NCBI RefSeq assembly: GCF_021379005.1 | Contig: NZ_CP075171.1 | Location: forward strand, 1,612,001-1,676,000 | Source of the DNA: Leptodesmis sichuanensis A121 | GTDB taxonomy: Bacteria; Cyanobacteriota; Cyanobacteriia; Leptolyngbyales; Leptolyngbyaceae | Direction: 5' to 3' | Length of the DNA stretch: 64,000 nucleotides | Shown here: positions 19,747 to 30,194 of the stretch, piece by piece | Numbering within the stretch: position 1 is the first letter of the stretch | How the letters are laid out: every line of letters begins with the position of its first letter | Position numbers and translations under genes: made by a program | The notes under the pieces: model-generated | Seen by the model: only the letters and a program-made list of their open reading frames with translations | What the model was told of the DNA's origin: nothing | Database searches by the model: none

Positions 19747-22700
19747 TTGTTCTCTGCAACTAACTGGTTAACTTTTGTGACTTCGAAGCGGCTATTTCAA
19801 CTGCTTATAGTGTTCTTAGGAATAGCGATATTTCTTGATCTAATATCCCGTCTAGGAGCAGAAATCCTCTGGTTTCAGGAGGTTCACTATCTCTCAGTAC
19901 TCCTGCTTAAACTCCAGACTCGACTGATTCTATTAGTGCTTGTAGCAGGGTCTACAGCCGTTTACTTGCTGGGTAATCTAGCGTTAGCCCAACGATGGAA
20001 ACATCCCTATGTGGTGAATGAGGATAGCCAGGATCAGAAAAATCCAGGCAATAGTAGGCGACCTTTTCTACCACCCTACAGAGTTCAGCTTCAACGTTCT
20101 CCGCCAGTATCTCTTCCATCAACCCGTGCTTTTAGACTGCCCTTACTCTTGCCCCTCGCCCTGGGGTTGAGTTTAATTGCTAGTTTTTTGTTGATTTATT
20201 ATGGTCAGCTTGCTGTGCACTACTGGCAGTCTGGCCCAATCCTGCCCAGCACATTTGTTGCTCGCTTCAACGTCAAAAATCTTGGGCAAGTCGGCAACCA
20301 GTTAGGGAGCCAACTTTGGTGGTTAGGTGGCCTGTTGGGCATCGCGATCGCTCTATTAAGCTATTCCCGCTTGCTGTTGAAGGCGATCGCTCTGATACTC
20401 AGTATTCTATTTGGGTGGTTGCTCTCCGCTCATTGGACAGTTGTCCTGCAATATCTGCATTCCACATCATTTAAAGCAGTCGATCCCCTGTTTGGACGGA
20501 ATATCGAATTCTACATTTTCGCCCTGCCGCTCTGGGAATTGCTGGAGTTATGGCTATTTGGGCTGTTTCTATATGGATTTGTTGCAGTTGCGCTGACCTA
20601 CCTATTATCGGGAAATAGCCTGAGTCAAGGAGTTTTTCCGGGATTTTCATCAGCTCAGCAAAGACATTTGTATGGAGTGGGCAGTGGTTTGATGGGGGCG
20701 ATCGCCCTGAGCTACTGGCTGAGCCGCTATGAACTACTATATTCCCCGCGTGGCGTAGCATTCGGTGCCAGCTATACCGATGTCATGGCTCAACTGCCGT
20801 TCTATACCGGGCTGAGTCTGCTGGCCCTGGCGATCGCATTCTATCTCTTGTGGCGCACGGTCTTCTGGCAACCTAAATCTCCTCATCGCCACTGGGTCGG
20901 CCTGGGATTGGGATTGTTTGGATTTCTGGTTGTGGCTGGCGCGATCGTGCCAGAAGCAGTTCAGTATTTGATTGTGCAACCAAATGAGTTGGCGCGGGAA
21001 CGCCCATTTATTGAGCGAACTATTGCCTTTACCCGGCAGGCATTTGGTCTGGAAGCGATCGATGCGATTAACTTTGACCCCAAAGGCCAACTCACTCAAG
21101 CGGATCTGGCTGATAATGAATTGACCATTCGGAATATTCGTCTTTGGGATCAACGGCCACTGCTGGAAACTAATCGGCAATTGCAGCAAATCCGTCCTTA
21201 CTATCGCTTTCCTGATGCGGATATCGATCGCTATACCTTACAAACCGATGTGCCTGCCCGTTCACCTGTCGTTTCTCCAAATCGTCCGACAGCCACTCCT
21301 ACGGCCCCAACGGAACAACGGCAGGTGCTGATTGCGGCACGAGAACTGGACTACAATGCGGTGCCACAGGAGGCACAAACCTGGGTAAATCGCCACTTAA
21401 TTTACACCCACGGATTTGGGTTTACGCTCAGCCCGGTGAATACGGTGGGTGCTGGGGGATTGCCAGAGTATTTCGTGAAAGACATTACGGGCGGTGAAGA
21501 TGGGGCATTGACAACCTCCAGTTCAGCGATCCGAGATAGCATTCCGATCGGGCTGCCCCGCATCTACTACGGTGAAATTGCCAACACCTATGTGATGACA
21601 AAAACGCTAACACGAGAGTTAGACTTTCCCAGTGGTAGTGACAATGCATACAACGTCTATGATGGTCGGGGTGGCATCAATATGGGTTCCTGGTGGCGGC
21701 GAGGCTTGTTTGCCATCTACTTGCGCGATTGGCAGGTGTTATTTACCCGCGATTTTTTGCCGGACACGAAAGTGTTGTTCCGGCGGAATATCAAGCATCG
21801 AATTCAAGCGATCACTCCCTTTCTACGCTATGACAGCGATCCCTATCTGGTAACAGCCGATGTCCAAATACCGGAACGGCAAGATCAGAATTATCTCTAC
21901 TGGATTGTGGATGCCTACACAACGAGTGCTCGCTATCCCTACTCTGATTCAGGCAGTGAAGGCATTAACTACATTCGTAACTCGATCAAAGTTGTGATTG
22001 ATGCCTATCATGGTTCCGTTGATTTTTATATCGCTGATCCCAGTGACCCCATCATTACCACTTGGTCAAAGATCTTTCCCAATCTCTTTAAACCCCTGAC
22101 TGCAATGCCTGCCAGTTTGCGGAGCCATGTTCGCTATCCAGTGGATTTCTTTAAACTGCAATCGGAACGGTTAATGACTTACCACATGATCGATCCACAG
22201 GTGTTTTATAACCGGGAAGACCAGTGGCAGATTCCCAATGAGGTGTATGGCAATGAAGCTCGTCCTGTAGAGCCGTATTACCTGATTACCAGCTTGCCGA
22301 TCGTGCCATTTGAAGAATTTATTTTGCTGCTGCCTTACACACCCCGGCAGCGAACCAACTTAATTGCCTGGCTCGCTGCGCGATCGGATGGGGAGAACTA
22401 CGGCAGATTGTTGTTGTATACGTTCCCGAAAGAACGGTTGGTGTATGGGCCAGAACAAATCGAGGCTCGAATTAATCAAGATCCGGTGATTTCCCAACAA
22501 ATTTCTCTCTGGAATCGTCAGGGGTCACGGGCAATTCAGGGCAATCTATTGATTGTGCCAATTGAGCAATCTTTACTGTATGTGGAACCGCTTTACTTAG
22601 AAGCGACCCAAAACAGCCTGCCAACGCTGGTACGGGTGATTGTGGCCTACGAAAATCGGATTGTCATGGCTCCCACGTTGGAAGAGTCGTTGCAAGCGAT

Positions 22701-22770
22701 CTTTACTCCCCAGATCACCCCAGATACTACCATTATTCGCCCTGTGGAAGAACCAACAATCGGGCCGTAG
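19747..22770 (+). CDS. UPF0182 family integral membrane protein
   Basis: 1007 residues: about seven hydrophobic helices in the first 400, with the conserved FLWFxEVHY-type start ([21 protein letters not shown]) and [17 protein letters not shown], then a long soluble domain with [25 protein letters not shown] and a C-terminal YVEPLYLEA motif. Length and order match UPF0182; function unknown. The first codon appears to be TTG 19747; GTG 19777 is an alternative, as no ATG lies nearby. Convergent with the ExoD-like gene with 6 bp between stops. Confidence 0.85.
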   Translation: MFSATNWLTFVTSKRLFQLLIVFLGIAIFLDLISRLGAEILWFQEVHYLSVLLLKLQTRLILLVLVAGSTAVYLLGNLALAQRWKHPYVVNEDSQDQKNPGNSRRPFLPPYRVQLQRSPPVSLPSTRAFRLPLLLPLALGLSLIASFLLIYYGQLAVHYWQSGPILPSTFVARFNVKNLGQVGNQLGSQLWWLGGLLGIAIALLSYSRLLLKAIALILSILFGWLLSAHWTVVLQYLHSTSFKAVDPLFGRNIEFYIFALPLWELLELWLFGLFLYGFVAVALTYLLSGNSLSQGVFPGFSSAQQRHLYGVGSGLMGAIALSYWLSRYELLYSPRGVAFGASYTDVMAQLPFYTGLSLLALAIAFYLLWRTVFWQPKSPHRHWVGLGLGLFGFLVVAGAIVPEAVQYLIVQPNELARERPFIERTIAFTRQAFGLEAIDAINFDPKGQLTQADLADNELTIRNIRLWDQRPLLETNRQLQQIRPYYRFPDADIDRYTLQTDVPARSPVVSPNRPTATPTAPTEQRQVLIAARELDYNAVPQEAQTWVNRHLIYTHGFGFTLSPVNTVGAGGLPEYFVKDITGGEDGALTTSSSAIRDSIPIGLPRIYYGEIANTYVMTKTLTRELDFPSGSDNAYNVYDGRGGINMGSWWRRGLFAIYLRDWQVLFTRDFLPDTKVLFRRNIKHRIQAITPFLRYDSDPYLVTADVQIPERQDQNYLYWIVDAYTTSARYPYSDSGSEGINYIRNSIKVVIDAYHGSVDFYIADPSDPIITTWSKIFPNLFKPLTAMPASLRSHVRYPVDFFKLQSERLMTYHMIDPQVFYNREDQWQIPNEVYGNEARPVEPYYLITSLPIVPFEEFILLLPYTPRQRTNLIAWLAARSDGENYGRLLLYTFPKERLVYGPEQIEARINQDPVISQQISLWNRQGSRAIQGNLLIVPIEQSLLYVEPLYLEATQNSLPTLVRVIVAYENRIVMAPTLEESLQAIFTPQITPDTTIIRPVEEPTIGP

Positions 22771-22776
22771 GCAATA

Positions 22777-23412
22777 TCAGCGTCCCAATAGCCCCTTAAA
22801 ACTGTACTTGAGCCAATCATAAAGGCTAGTTCCGCCAACTGCTAAGGCATACAGAATGGAGAGTGTTAGCGTTGCTCCCATCAGGCATAGCACTAATCCG
22901 GAGAGGCTGATGGCTCCATCATCATCCAGCAGCCCAAAGCCTGTGACAAAAATCCCCATAGCTGGCAGGGTATTGGTACCCGGAATTGGAATCATCATTG
23001 AGATTGCCATCAGGGCGATCGCGATCCCAATCACTGCCCGCCCCAAACGACTCGTACATACGGTTGTGAGACGCGGCTTCGAGAACTGCTCAATGCGCTG
23101 CATCCAGGGAATCCCGGACTTTACAAAACCCTGTACCCGACTTAGTGGAATAGCATGATTGACAATGCGCGAGGGCAGCCAGGGAGTTTTAGCTCCAGCA
23201 ATCAATTGCACCGCCAATAAAAACATGACGATGCCGAAGGGAACAGAGTAGCCTGCCGCTGGGACAGGCAGGGCTGAGGGCAGGGCTAACAGCACAAGTA
23301 GAAACCCAAAGGTTCGTTCCCCTGCCAATTCCAGCACATCAGCCAGTGTCACCTGATCAGCGGGAGGTTCCTCAATAAAGAAGCGATGCAGATCTTTTGA
23401 GAGCTGAGCCAT
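22777..23412 (-). CDS. ExoD family membrane protein
   Basis: 211 residues with about five hydrophobic segments and the ExoD pattern: N-terminal LADVLELAGERTFGFLLVLLALPSALPVPAAGYS, then PWLPSR and MIPIPGTNTLPAMGIF. ExoD is linked to exopolysaccharide production in rhizobia, though its activity is undefined, so only the family is claimed. Its stop lies 6 bp from that of the UPF0182 gene, on the opposite strand. Single-gene unit with an AT-rich upstream region. Confidence 0.85.
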   Translation of the reverse strand: MAQLSKDLHRFFIEEPPADQVTLADVLELAGERTFGFLLVLLALPSALPVPAAGYSVPFGIVMFLLAVQLIAGAKTPWLPSRIVNHAIPLSRVQGFVKSGIPWMQRIEQFSKPRLTTVCTSRLGRAVIGIAIALMAISMMIPIPGTNTLPAMGIFVTGFGLLDDDGAISLSGLVLCLMGATLTLSILYALAVGGTSLYDWLKYSFKGLLGR

Positions 23413-23696
23413 AATCGTGAAAATAGCCTTCTAATATTTGAACCATCCTACACAATTGGCATTTATTCTACAATTAACTTTAAAGAACTTTTTGTGAAGA
23501 TTAAGATTTGAATTGAAATTCAAATTTGACATGAATAAACAAAAAGTGACATAAGTGTAATAACGATAGAATCAAGTAAAAGATGTGGTCGGATTTTATT
23601 GTTGAAATATTACCTGATGGGATTTCTGCAGGCCAGAATACAGTCAGATTTGTGAAAATCTGAGAGGATAGCCAGAGTCGCTCAAAGGGATTAACT

Positions 23697-25322
23697 ATGG
23701 GACTCCAGCAACAAATCCAAAACATTTTTCCGGCAGCCGATCAGATTCCATCTGAGTTTTTGCTGACAGAACCGATTAATCAACGGGAATATCTGATTGG
23801 AGGGGAAATGCGTCTCTGGGATGGCCCTCAGGAAGATGTATTTTCACCTCTGCGATTGCAAACGACTACTGAACTGCTGCCGCAAACCATTGGGAAGTTT
23901 CCCCTACTGACCGAAACAGAATCACTGGCAGCCCTACAGGCTGCTGTGGCCGCCTACGATCGGGGACGTGGTAAATGGGCGGTTATGCCTGTTCAGCAAC
24001 GGATTGAATGCCTGCAGGACTTTACCTACCGGATGCAGACGCAGCGGGATCAGGTGGTGAAGATTTTGATGTGGGAAATTGGCAAATCCTATGTCGATTC
24101 GCAAAAAGAGTTCGATCGCACCATTGACTACATCGAAAACACCATTGATGCGCTGAAGAATCTCGATCGGGTTTGTTCCCGGTTTGAAATTGTGGACAAA
24201 GTGATTGGCCAGATTCGACGGGCACCCTTGGGTGTGGTGTTGTGCATGGGGCCGTGCAATTATCCCCTGAATGAAACCTTTACGACTCTGATTCCGGCGC
24301 TGATCATGGGTAACACGATCGTGATGAAAACGCCTCGCCCCGGAACCCTGCCCGTTCAACCCCTGCTGGAAGCTTTTCAGAAAGCATTTCCACCTGGTGT
24401 GGTGAATACGGTGTATGGTAAAGGTCGCATGGTCACACCACCGCTGATGACTTCAGGGCAGGTAGATGCACTGGCCTTCATCGGTTCTAGTAAAGCGGCC
24501 ACTAATCTGGATAAACTCCATCCCAAACCCCACCGTCTACGCACAATTCTGGGCCTGGAAGCCAAAAATCCCGCCATTATCCTGCCCAGTGCTGACCTGG
24601 ATCTAACGGTGCAAGAATGCATTCTGGGTACGCTTTCCTTTAATGGCCAACGCTGTACGGCACTGAAAATTTTGTTTGTGCATCGGCAGATTGCCGAAGC
24701 TTTCCTGGAAAAATTTGTGGCTGCTGTCAACACGCTCAAATTTGGTATGCCCTGGGAACCTGGGGTAGTGGTAACGCCCCTGGCTGAACCAGGCAAGCCC
24801 GAATACCTGGCCGAGTTAGTGGAAGATGCCAAACGGTTGGGAGCCGAGGTGATTAATGAAGCAGGCGGAACCGTGAATGAAACCTTCTTCTATCCGGCAG
24901 TTGTTTATCCTGTAACGCCCCAGATGCGGCTATACGACGAAGAGCAATTCGGGCCAGTGATTCCCATCGTGCCCTACGATGATCTGGAAACACCGATCGA
25001 GTACATCGTCAATTCCAACTATGGGCAGCAGGTGAGTATTTTTGGTCAGGATCGAGATGCGATCGCCGATCTGATTGATCCATTGGTGAACCAGGTTTGC
25101 CGGGTGAACTTGAACAGCCAGTGCCAGCGGGGGCCGGATACCTTCCCATTCACAGGCCGCAAAGATTCAGCAGAAGGTACCTTGTCGGTCAGTGATGCTC
25201 TGCGATCGTTCTCGATTCGTACCCTGGTTGCGGCCAAAGAAAACTCGCTGAACAAAGCGCTGATTACCGAAATTGTCAAAGAGCGCAAGTCTAACTTCCT
25301 GTCTACTGATTTTATTCTTTAG
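23697..25322 (+). CDS. gapN: NADP-dependent non-phosphorylating glyceraldehyde-3-phosphate dehydrogenase (GapN)
   Basis: Oxidises glyceraldehyde 3-phosphate directly to 3-phosphoglycerate, yielding NADPH and no ATP. 541-residue aldehyde dehydrogenase: cofactor loop MGPCNYPLNE (184-193), FIGSSKAA, general base Glu 288 in LGLEAKNP, catalytic Cys 320 in FNGQRCTALK, and EEQFGPVIP. The RCT sequence after GQ and the QCQRGPDTFPFTGRKDS segment, with substrate-phosphate arginines, favour GapN over generic aldehyde dehydrogenases. The N terminus is longer than in streptococcal GapN. Monocistronic. Confidence 0.82.
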   Translation: MGLQQQIQNIFPAADQIPSEFLLTEPINQREYLIGGEMRLWDGPQEDVFSPLRLQTTTELLPQTIGKFPLLTETESLAALQAAVAAYDRGRGKWAVMPVQQRIECLQDFTYRMQTQRDQVVKILMWEIGKSYVDSQKEFDRTIDYIENTIDALKNLDRVCSRFEIVDKVIGQIRRAPLGVVLCMGPCNYPLNETFTTLIPALIMGNTIVMKTPRPGTLPVQPLLEAFQKAFPPGVVNTVYGKGRMVTPPLMTSGQVDALAFIGSSKAATNLDKLHPKPHRLRTILGLEAKNPAIILPSADLDLTVQECILGTLSFNGQRCTALKILFVHRQIAEAFLEKFVAAVNTLKFGMPWEPGVVVTPLAEPGKPEYLAELVEDAKRLGAEVINEAGGTVNETFFYPAVVYPVTPQMRLYDEEQFGPVIPIVPYDDLETPIEYIVNSNYGQQVSIFGQDRDAIADLIDPLVNQVCRVNLNSQCQRGPDTFPFTGRKDSAEGTLSVSDALRSFSIRTLVAAKENSLNKALITEIVKERKSNFLSTDFIL

Positions 25323-25933
25323 TTCTAAACCTCCAGTTCTAAACCAAGTCCAGCGAGAGAACGATCGTTTTCCGATCAGAGAAACTATGGCTCTGGACTT
25401 GGACAAGGTTTATTTTCTAGAATCAGGCGATCGCGCCTTCGGTTAACGCACTATGGCGACCCTCATTCAGGCTGCTTTGTCACGAATAAAGTCTCTGGAA
25501 CGTCCTTAACAAATTTACTTAACAGGGCAACTACCAGATTATATTTACCGGATCCGTTTTGGACTTGTGGCAGAAGCTGATCTTCATGCCATTGAGCTAG
25601 ATGAACCTGCGTTAGCAAGTTTTGACTAGAGCTGGGAAAGTTACATTTTCTTCATGAAGGCATACGCGGATCGTCGTATTGTTTTCGACATGAATTTTGC
25701 AGAATATTGAGTCAGGCAACTGGGCAAACATACAGCAAGACGAAGTATCTACTGCTGGTAGGTTTGGATGTGTTAGCTAGGGATTGGCCAGATTTCCTTA
25801 GTTAACCCAACCAGGTCATCCCCGATCGCTGCTCAGGATTGAGACTGCCAGTATCTCAAGCAGGAAGACAGATCCTGCTAAAAACTGTTTTGGGATTTTT
25901 GGGTGAATTCATAACATTGTGGGAAAAGAGATT
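25323..25933. other. 611-bp spacer with decayed coding scraps
   Basis: No intact gene. It carries the 73-bp palindromic repeat at 25340-25412. Short frames such as YIYRIRFGLVAEADLHAIE (about 25539-25595), ending at a TAG at 25626-25628, look like the tail of a decayed gene I cannot identify. A GTG at 25919 could start the next gene five codons earlier. Confidence 0.5.
25340..25412 (-). repeat. 73-bp palindromic dispersed repeat, copy 1
   Basis: Reverse complement of 34532-34604 with 70 of 73 identical bases. The ends are themselves complementary (AAACCAAGTCCAG against CTGGACTTGG...GGTTT), giving a hairpin, and the core holds ACGATCGT. No coding capacity: a MITE- or REP-like element. Orientation is taken relative to copy 2. 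Confidence 0.85.
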
Positions 25934-27973
25934 ATGAGCCAAGTAAATGTAAGCCGAGCACAAAGAATTACATCAACTCAAAGAACTGCCAGACTGCATA
26001 GCTATGACAAAGAAAAAATTGGTCTGGAGTTTTTGGACGATGTTCATCCTGCTGTGAAGGATCAATTCGCTGGTGCAACTGATTTGCAGACATTTCTTAA
26101 ATCTATTGGAGATTTGAGCCTTGATGACCGTAAACGGCTTGTTGAACAGGCATTCGTTCTATTTAATGATAACTTTGTTCATTTACCCTTCAAAGTAGCA
26201 ATGCATGGGGTTAATCCCATTCAAAAACTCCGTTTGATGAAGCATCGCCTGGAACAGGCAAAAGCGTCTGACTTGGAGAGTGCGTTATCATTTCACAGCG
26301 AGATGTTGATGATTTTCAACTCCGTTCGAGATCTGCATACCAATTATCTTTTGCCCTTTCCATTTGCAGATAAGTTTGCTTTTTTGCCATTTCAAATTGA
26401 GGAATACTTTGAGAATGGTGAGCCGCATTATATTGTGACCCGTCTGGTTCAGGGCTTTTCGCATCCCCAATTTAAGCCAGGTGTTGAAATCAAAATGTGG
26501 AATGGGGTGCCCATTCGTCGGGCCATTGAACTCTCTGCAGATTTGCATGCAGGTAGCAATTTGGCAGCCCGTCATGCTCGCGGTCTTGATGGATTAACGA
26601 TTCGTCCTTTAATTCGTTCACTACCCCCTGATGCTTTATGGGTGGTCATTGGGTACACCGATCTAAATGGCGTTGAGCGGGAACTCAAACAGGAATGGGC
26701 TGTTGCCCCCTACCGACCCACCTATATTGGGACGGATGCAGATTCCTTGAGCGCCAGTGCTGTTGCCCAGGGAGTAGATCTGGAAGCTCAGATCACTCAA
26801 GAAGCCAAGAAAATGCTTTTCGCTCCAGAAGTTGTGGCGGCAGAAGTCGCAGCAGCAGCAGACCAGCAAGCAATGCTTTCTACTCAACAAGCATTGCCAG
26901 ATCAGGAGATTCCAACCCTGATGGTGGGTGTTTTTCGGGCACAGCGTGTCAAGACTCCATCTGGGGAGTTCGGGCACATGCGGATTTTTACGTTTAACGT
27001 TGATGACCCTCAAGCCTTTATTAAGGAGTTTATTCGGTTAGTCGAATTGCTGCCACAGAATGGCTTAATTGTGGATGTTCGGGGCAATGGTGGAGGGCAT
27101 ATTTGGGCGAGTGAAGGACTGCTACAGGTCCTGACTCCTCGTGACATATCGCCAGAGCCAACTCAGTTCATCAATACCCCTCTCAACTTACGCATTTGTC
27201 AACGACATGAAAAGAATCCCACCGGGCAGATTGATCTTAGTCCCTGGGTGCCCTCAATCAGACAATCCGTAGAAACTGGTGCGGCCTATTCCAGTAGTTT
27301 TCCGATTACGCCCGTGGATTTTGCCAATCAGATCGGGCAGAAATATCATGGGCCTGTGGTATTAATTACGGATGCACGGTGTTATAGTGCAACCGATATA
27401 TTCGCGGCAGGGTTCCAGGATCACGAGATTGGCTATATTCTTGGCGTAGATGATAATACGGGAGCTGGTGGTGCCAATGTCTGGACTCATGCCTTACTGC
27501 GAACATTGTTAAGTGTACCCGCTCCCCCAGACCCGGAAACTCCCTACAAACCTTTGCCCAATGGTGCCAATATGCGTGTTGCGATCCGGCGTTCACTCAG
27601 AGTTGGGAAGCAGTCGGGGACTCCGGTTGAAGACCTGGGGATTACTCCGAACTCACGCTATTACATGACCAGAAAGGATTTGCTCACCGGAAATGTCGAT
27701 CTTCTCAACAAGGCCGGGGAAATCCTCTCTCACATGCCAGTCCGCAAGTTGAATGTGACCACTACAACCGGTTCGGGAAAAATCACCATTCAAGCCGAAA
27801 CTTTGGGGCTTACCCGTCTCGATATTTATATCGATGGTCGTCCAGTTAAGAGTATCGATGTCACTGATGGCAAACAGTCGTTTGATGTTCCGCTCTCAAC
27901 CCCAGCCAGGTTGCTGGAGTTCGCTGGCTTTAAAGCAAACGAGTATGTCGCATCTAGAATGATCAATCTCTAG
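25934..27973 (+). CDS. S41-family (C-terminal processing) peptidase-like protein
   Basis: 679 residues. A tail-specific-protease-like domain is seen around 350-540: GLIVDVRGNGGG (oxyanion/strand segment), then DARCYSATDIFAAGF with candidate nucleophile Ser 485, and GVDDNTGAGGANVW. No PDZ domain was recognised and the N-terminal 330 residues are unassigned. No signal peptide, so the location is unclear. The ATG at 25934 with AAAAGAG upstream is preferred to GTG 25919. Family members can be non-peptidase; the general-base Lys was not confirmed. Confidence 0.65.
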   Translation: MSQVNVSRAQRITSTQRTARLHSYDKEKIGLEFLDDVHPAVKDQFAGATDLQTFLKSIGDLSLDDRKRLVEQAFVLFNDNFVHLPFKVAMHGVNPIQKLRLMKHRLEQAKASDLESALSFHSEMLMIFNSVRDLHTNYLLPFPFADKFAFLPFQIEEYFENGEPHYIVTRLVQGFSHPQFKPGVEIKMWNGVPIRRAIELSADLHAGSNLAARHARGLDGLTIRPLIRSLPPDALWVVIGYTDLNGVERELKQEWAVAPYRPTYIGTDADSLSASAVAQGVDLEAQITQEAKKMLFAPEVVAAEVAAAADQQAMLSTQQALPDQEIPTLMVGVFRAQRVKTPSGEFGHMRIFTFNVDDPQAFIKEFIRLVELLPQNGLIVDVRGNGGGHIWASEGLLQVLTPRDISPEPTQFINTPLNLRICQRHEKNPTGQIDLSPWVPSIRQSVETGAAYSSSFPITPVDFANQIGQKYHGPVVLITDARCYSATDIFAAGFQDHEIGYILGVDDNTGAGGANVWTHALLRTLLSVPAPPDPETPYKPLPNGANMRVAIRRSLRVGKQSGTPVEDLGITPNSRYYMTRKDLLTGNVDLLNKAGEILSHMPVRKLNVTTTTGSGKITIQAETLGLTRLDIYIDGRPVKSIDVTDGKQSFDVPLSTPARLLEFAGFKANEYVASRMINL

Positions 27974-28171
27974 CAGTCATTACTTGTAGCGATCGCTGAT
28001 GTGGTAGGTCGGTTTGACGAACACGATCGCGTCACTGATCTGGGAATCGGTTGGAGATCTCGATCGCAGGAGGAGTATCTGTGTGAATTTCTGTAAAAAA
28101 CTGTCACGTCCTCACAAGCTTCTCAAATTCTTCTTTTATAAGTCAGGCAAGATTTGAGCAGGAAGATTCCT

Positions 28172-29506
28172 ATGAACTATCAGCATCCCTCTCGTGGCAA
28201 ACTCCACTTGCGGAGAGCCATCCTGTTTCTGACAGCGGCCTTCCTGTTGCCCCTGTGGTTTACAGTCGCTCCTCTGGCTGGCTGGGCAGATGAACGGGCT
28301 GAACAAATCATTACGATCGGTGCTCAAGAGGTGATTAATGAAGACCTTTATTTGGCAGGTGAAACCATCACCATCAACGGTACGGTGAACGGAGATGCGG
28401 TGGTTGCCGCTCGTCAAATTACCTTGAATGGCGCCGTTACAGGAGATTTGATTGCCGCTGGTCAAAGCATCATTGTGAACGGCACCGTCCAGGATGACAT
28501 CCGCATGGCAGGACAGGTGTTGCTAGTGGGGGAAGGTGCCCGCATCAGCGATGGGGTGATGGCGGCTGGCTACAGTCTGGAAACTAAGGCCGGTAGTACG
28601 ATCGGCGGGAATCTCCATTTCTTTGGTGGGCAGGCGCTGCTGGCGGGAACTGTGCAGAAAAATGTACGGGCGGCAGCAGGGGCGCTGCAAATTGCAGGCA
28701 AAGTCAACGGTAATCTGAACCTGGCGGTAGGCAACGGGGGGGTGTCTGTCTCCCCATTTTTGCCAAAGTCCCCTGCAATTCCCCAAATTCCCCCCGGTCT
28801 CACCCTGACCAGTTCGACTCAGGTCGGGGGTGATCTCACCTATCGATCGCTGGCTCCTGCCAATATGGCCACTGGAGCAACGGTATCTGGACGAGTGGTG
28901 CAGGAAGCGATTCCCGTCCCACCTGAGCAACGCCCCAATCTTGCTCACCAACTGCTGTTGCAGGGGCAACGCCTGGTTACATTGGTTCTTGTCGGCTGGC
29001 TCTTTTTAAAGCTGCTTCCGGGCTGGCTGCCAACTCTGAGTACCACTGTAGCCACCCAACCCCTGCCTGCCTTCGGTTGGGGAGTGGTGACGGTTGCAGG
29101 AGTGGTGGCAGGCACGATCGCCCTTTCCCTGCTTACAGTCCTCCTGCTGGCGATTTCTGGTTTGCTGTTGCCTCCCCTGGTTCTGCCCGTCCTGGGCGTT
29201 GGTCTGCTGGCGTTGCTGGCGCTGCTGATTGGCTTTGGGATTGTCACTAACTTTGTGCCTCCGCTGATTCTGAGTTTCCTGGGGGGGCAATGGTTAGTGG
29301 CACGGTTACAACCCGGACGATCGCTAAACCCCCTGGTTGCCCTGATTGCTGGTCTGGTGGTGTTTGTGGTGCTGACGGCTCTGCCAGTGGTGGGTGGTTT
29401 TTTCAATGCGATCGCCGTCTTTCTGGGATTGGGCGCACTCTGGTTGGGGTGGCGCTCTGGCGATCGGGGTGGCACGACTTCAGAAAGCCCCTTAGCGGCA
29501 GTTTAA
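28172..29506 (+). CDS. polymer-forming (bactofilin-like) repeat protein with C-terminal membrane domain
   Basis: 444 residues. Signal peptide or membrane anchor (about 15-40), then a right-handed beta-helix repeat region (about 50-190) with serial GxxI..NGTVNGD.. turns (ITINGTVNGD, ITLNGAVTGD, IIVNGTVQDD), as in polymer-forming bactofilin-like domains. A linker follows, then four to five hydrophobic helices (about 270-430). Start ATG 28172 has AGGAAG 5 bp upstream; TTG 28154 is unlikely. An envelope or scaffold role is inference from the fold only. Confidence 0.72.
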   Translation: MNYQHPSRGKLHLRRAILFLTAAFLLPLWFTVAPLAGWADERAEQIITIGAQEVINEDLYLAGETITINGTVNGDAVVAARQITLNGAVTGDLIAAGQSIIVNGTVQDDIRMAGQVLLVGEGARISDGVMAAGYSLETKAGSTIGGNLHFFGGQALLAGTVQKNVRAAAGALQIAGKVNGNLNLAVGNGGVSVSPFLPKSPAIPQIPPGLTLTSSTQVGGDLTYRSLAPANMATGATVSGRVVQEAIPVPPEQRPNLAHQLLLQGQRLVTLVLVGWLFLKLLPGWLPTLSTTVATQPLPAFGWGVVTVAGVVAGTIALSLLTVLLLAISGLLLPPLVLPVLGVGLLALLALLIGFGIVTNFVPPLILSFLGGQWLVARLQPGRSLNPLVALIAGLVVFVVLTALPVVGGFFNAIAVFLGLGALWLGWRSGDRGGTTSESPLAAV

Positions 29507-29594
29507 TTCGTCATAAGAGTGAGGCATCAAGCGCTGCAATAGATTTGACCAACGTACATGTGAGTATCTTTTACCTAACCTGAAGGAGGTTTCT

Positions 29595-30032
29595 ATGCCA
29601 TCTCCCGGCCCATGTAATCCAGCCTGCACCAACATCGTCAAGTTCATGACTGATTACGAATTGCCACCCAGCGTCGGAATCAGCCTGCCACCCTACACCA
29701 GTATCGATGGCTATCGGCACATCAACATTTTCGTGCGCTTCACCCAGGCAGCAGCAGATGAGCCCCCTGTGGATTTGGGTGTGATTTTTGCATTTGATGC
29801 TAACGGCACGATGGGTGCCCGTCGCTATGTCAACCTAGAGCAAAACCTCAGTGGCCCGCAGAGTACCAACTTCATCGAAGTGTCTGGTCGAGGTAGTTGG
29901 CACGGTAGCCCGCATAACATCAGCAGCTACATGGCAAGATTCCCGGTCATGGGGCCGTTTATTGAGGTGTTTGTTTACAATCGAGCACCAATAAAGAGAA
30001 AGGTCAGTGTGTGGGGTTATCTCGTTTCGTAA
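29595..30032 (+). CDS. hypothetical protein with strong ribosome site
   Basis: 145 residues, not recognised. GAAGGAGG lies 5-6 bp before ATG, one of the best ribosome sites in the window, so it is probably well translated. No signal peptide or membrane helix. Likely beta-rich, with HINIFVRFTQAAADEPPVDLGVIFAFD, GRGSWHGS and PFIEVFVYNRAP, resembling a jelly-roll or lectin-like sandwich; that is only an impression. It lies 88 bp after the polymer-forming gene and is followed by an 18-bp stem hairpin. Confidence 0.6.
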   Translation: MPSPGPCNPACTNIVKFMTDYELPPSVGISLPPYTSIDGYRHINIFVRFTQAAADEPPVDLGVIFAFDANGTMGARRYVNLEQNLSGPQSTNFIEVSGRGSWHGSPHNISSYMARFPVMGPFIEVFVYNRAPIKRKVSVWGYLVS

Positions 30033-30051
30033 GATAGGGCATACTGCCCAA

Positions 30052-30095
30052 CTGGTGCAGCCAACGCACTGCAAGTGGTGTGTTGGCTGCACCAG
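30052..30095 (+). terminator. long hairpin after the 145-residue gene
   Basis: CTGGTGCAGCCAAC at 30052-30065 pairs perfectly with GTTGGCTGCACCAG at 30082-30095, the stem continuing with a mismatch and CAC/GTG. No T-run follows, so it may be a processing or stabilising hairpin rather than a classical terminator. Confidence 0.55.
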
Positions 30096-30194
30096 GGACT
30101 TTAGGTGGATGCTTCTGACGCGACATAAAAAAGAAACCCTACTTCACTGATTCTTACATTGAGTGGATCATCTACCCCAAGGGAAATGAAATAA

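Noticed and set aside
25434-25628. Possible short gene (YIYRIRFGLVAEADLHAIE and upstream)
   Set aside because: Stops in the frame upstream and no start or family match; treated as a decayed remnant.
28945-29475. 176-codon frame antisense to the polymer-forming gene
   Set aside because: Arg/Pro/Thr-rich antisense of membrane helices.
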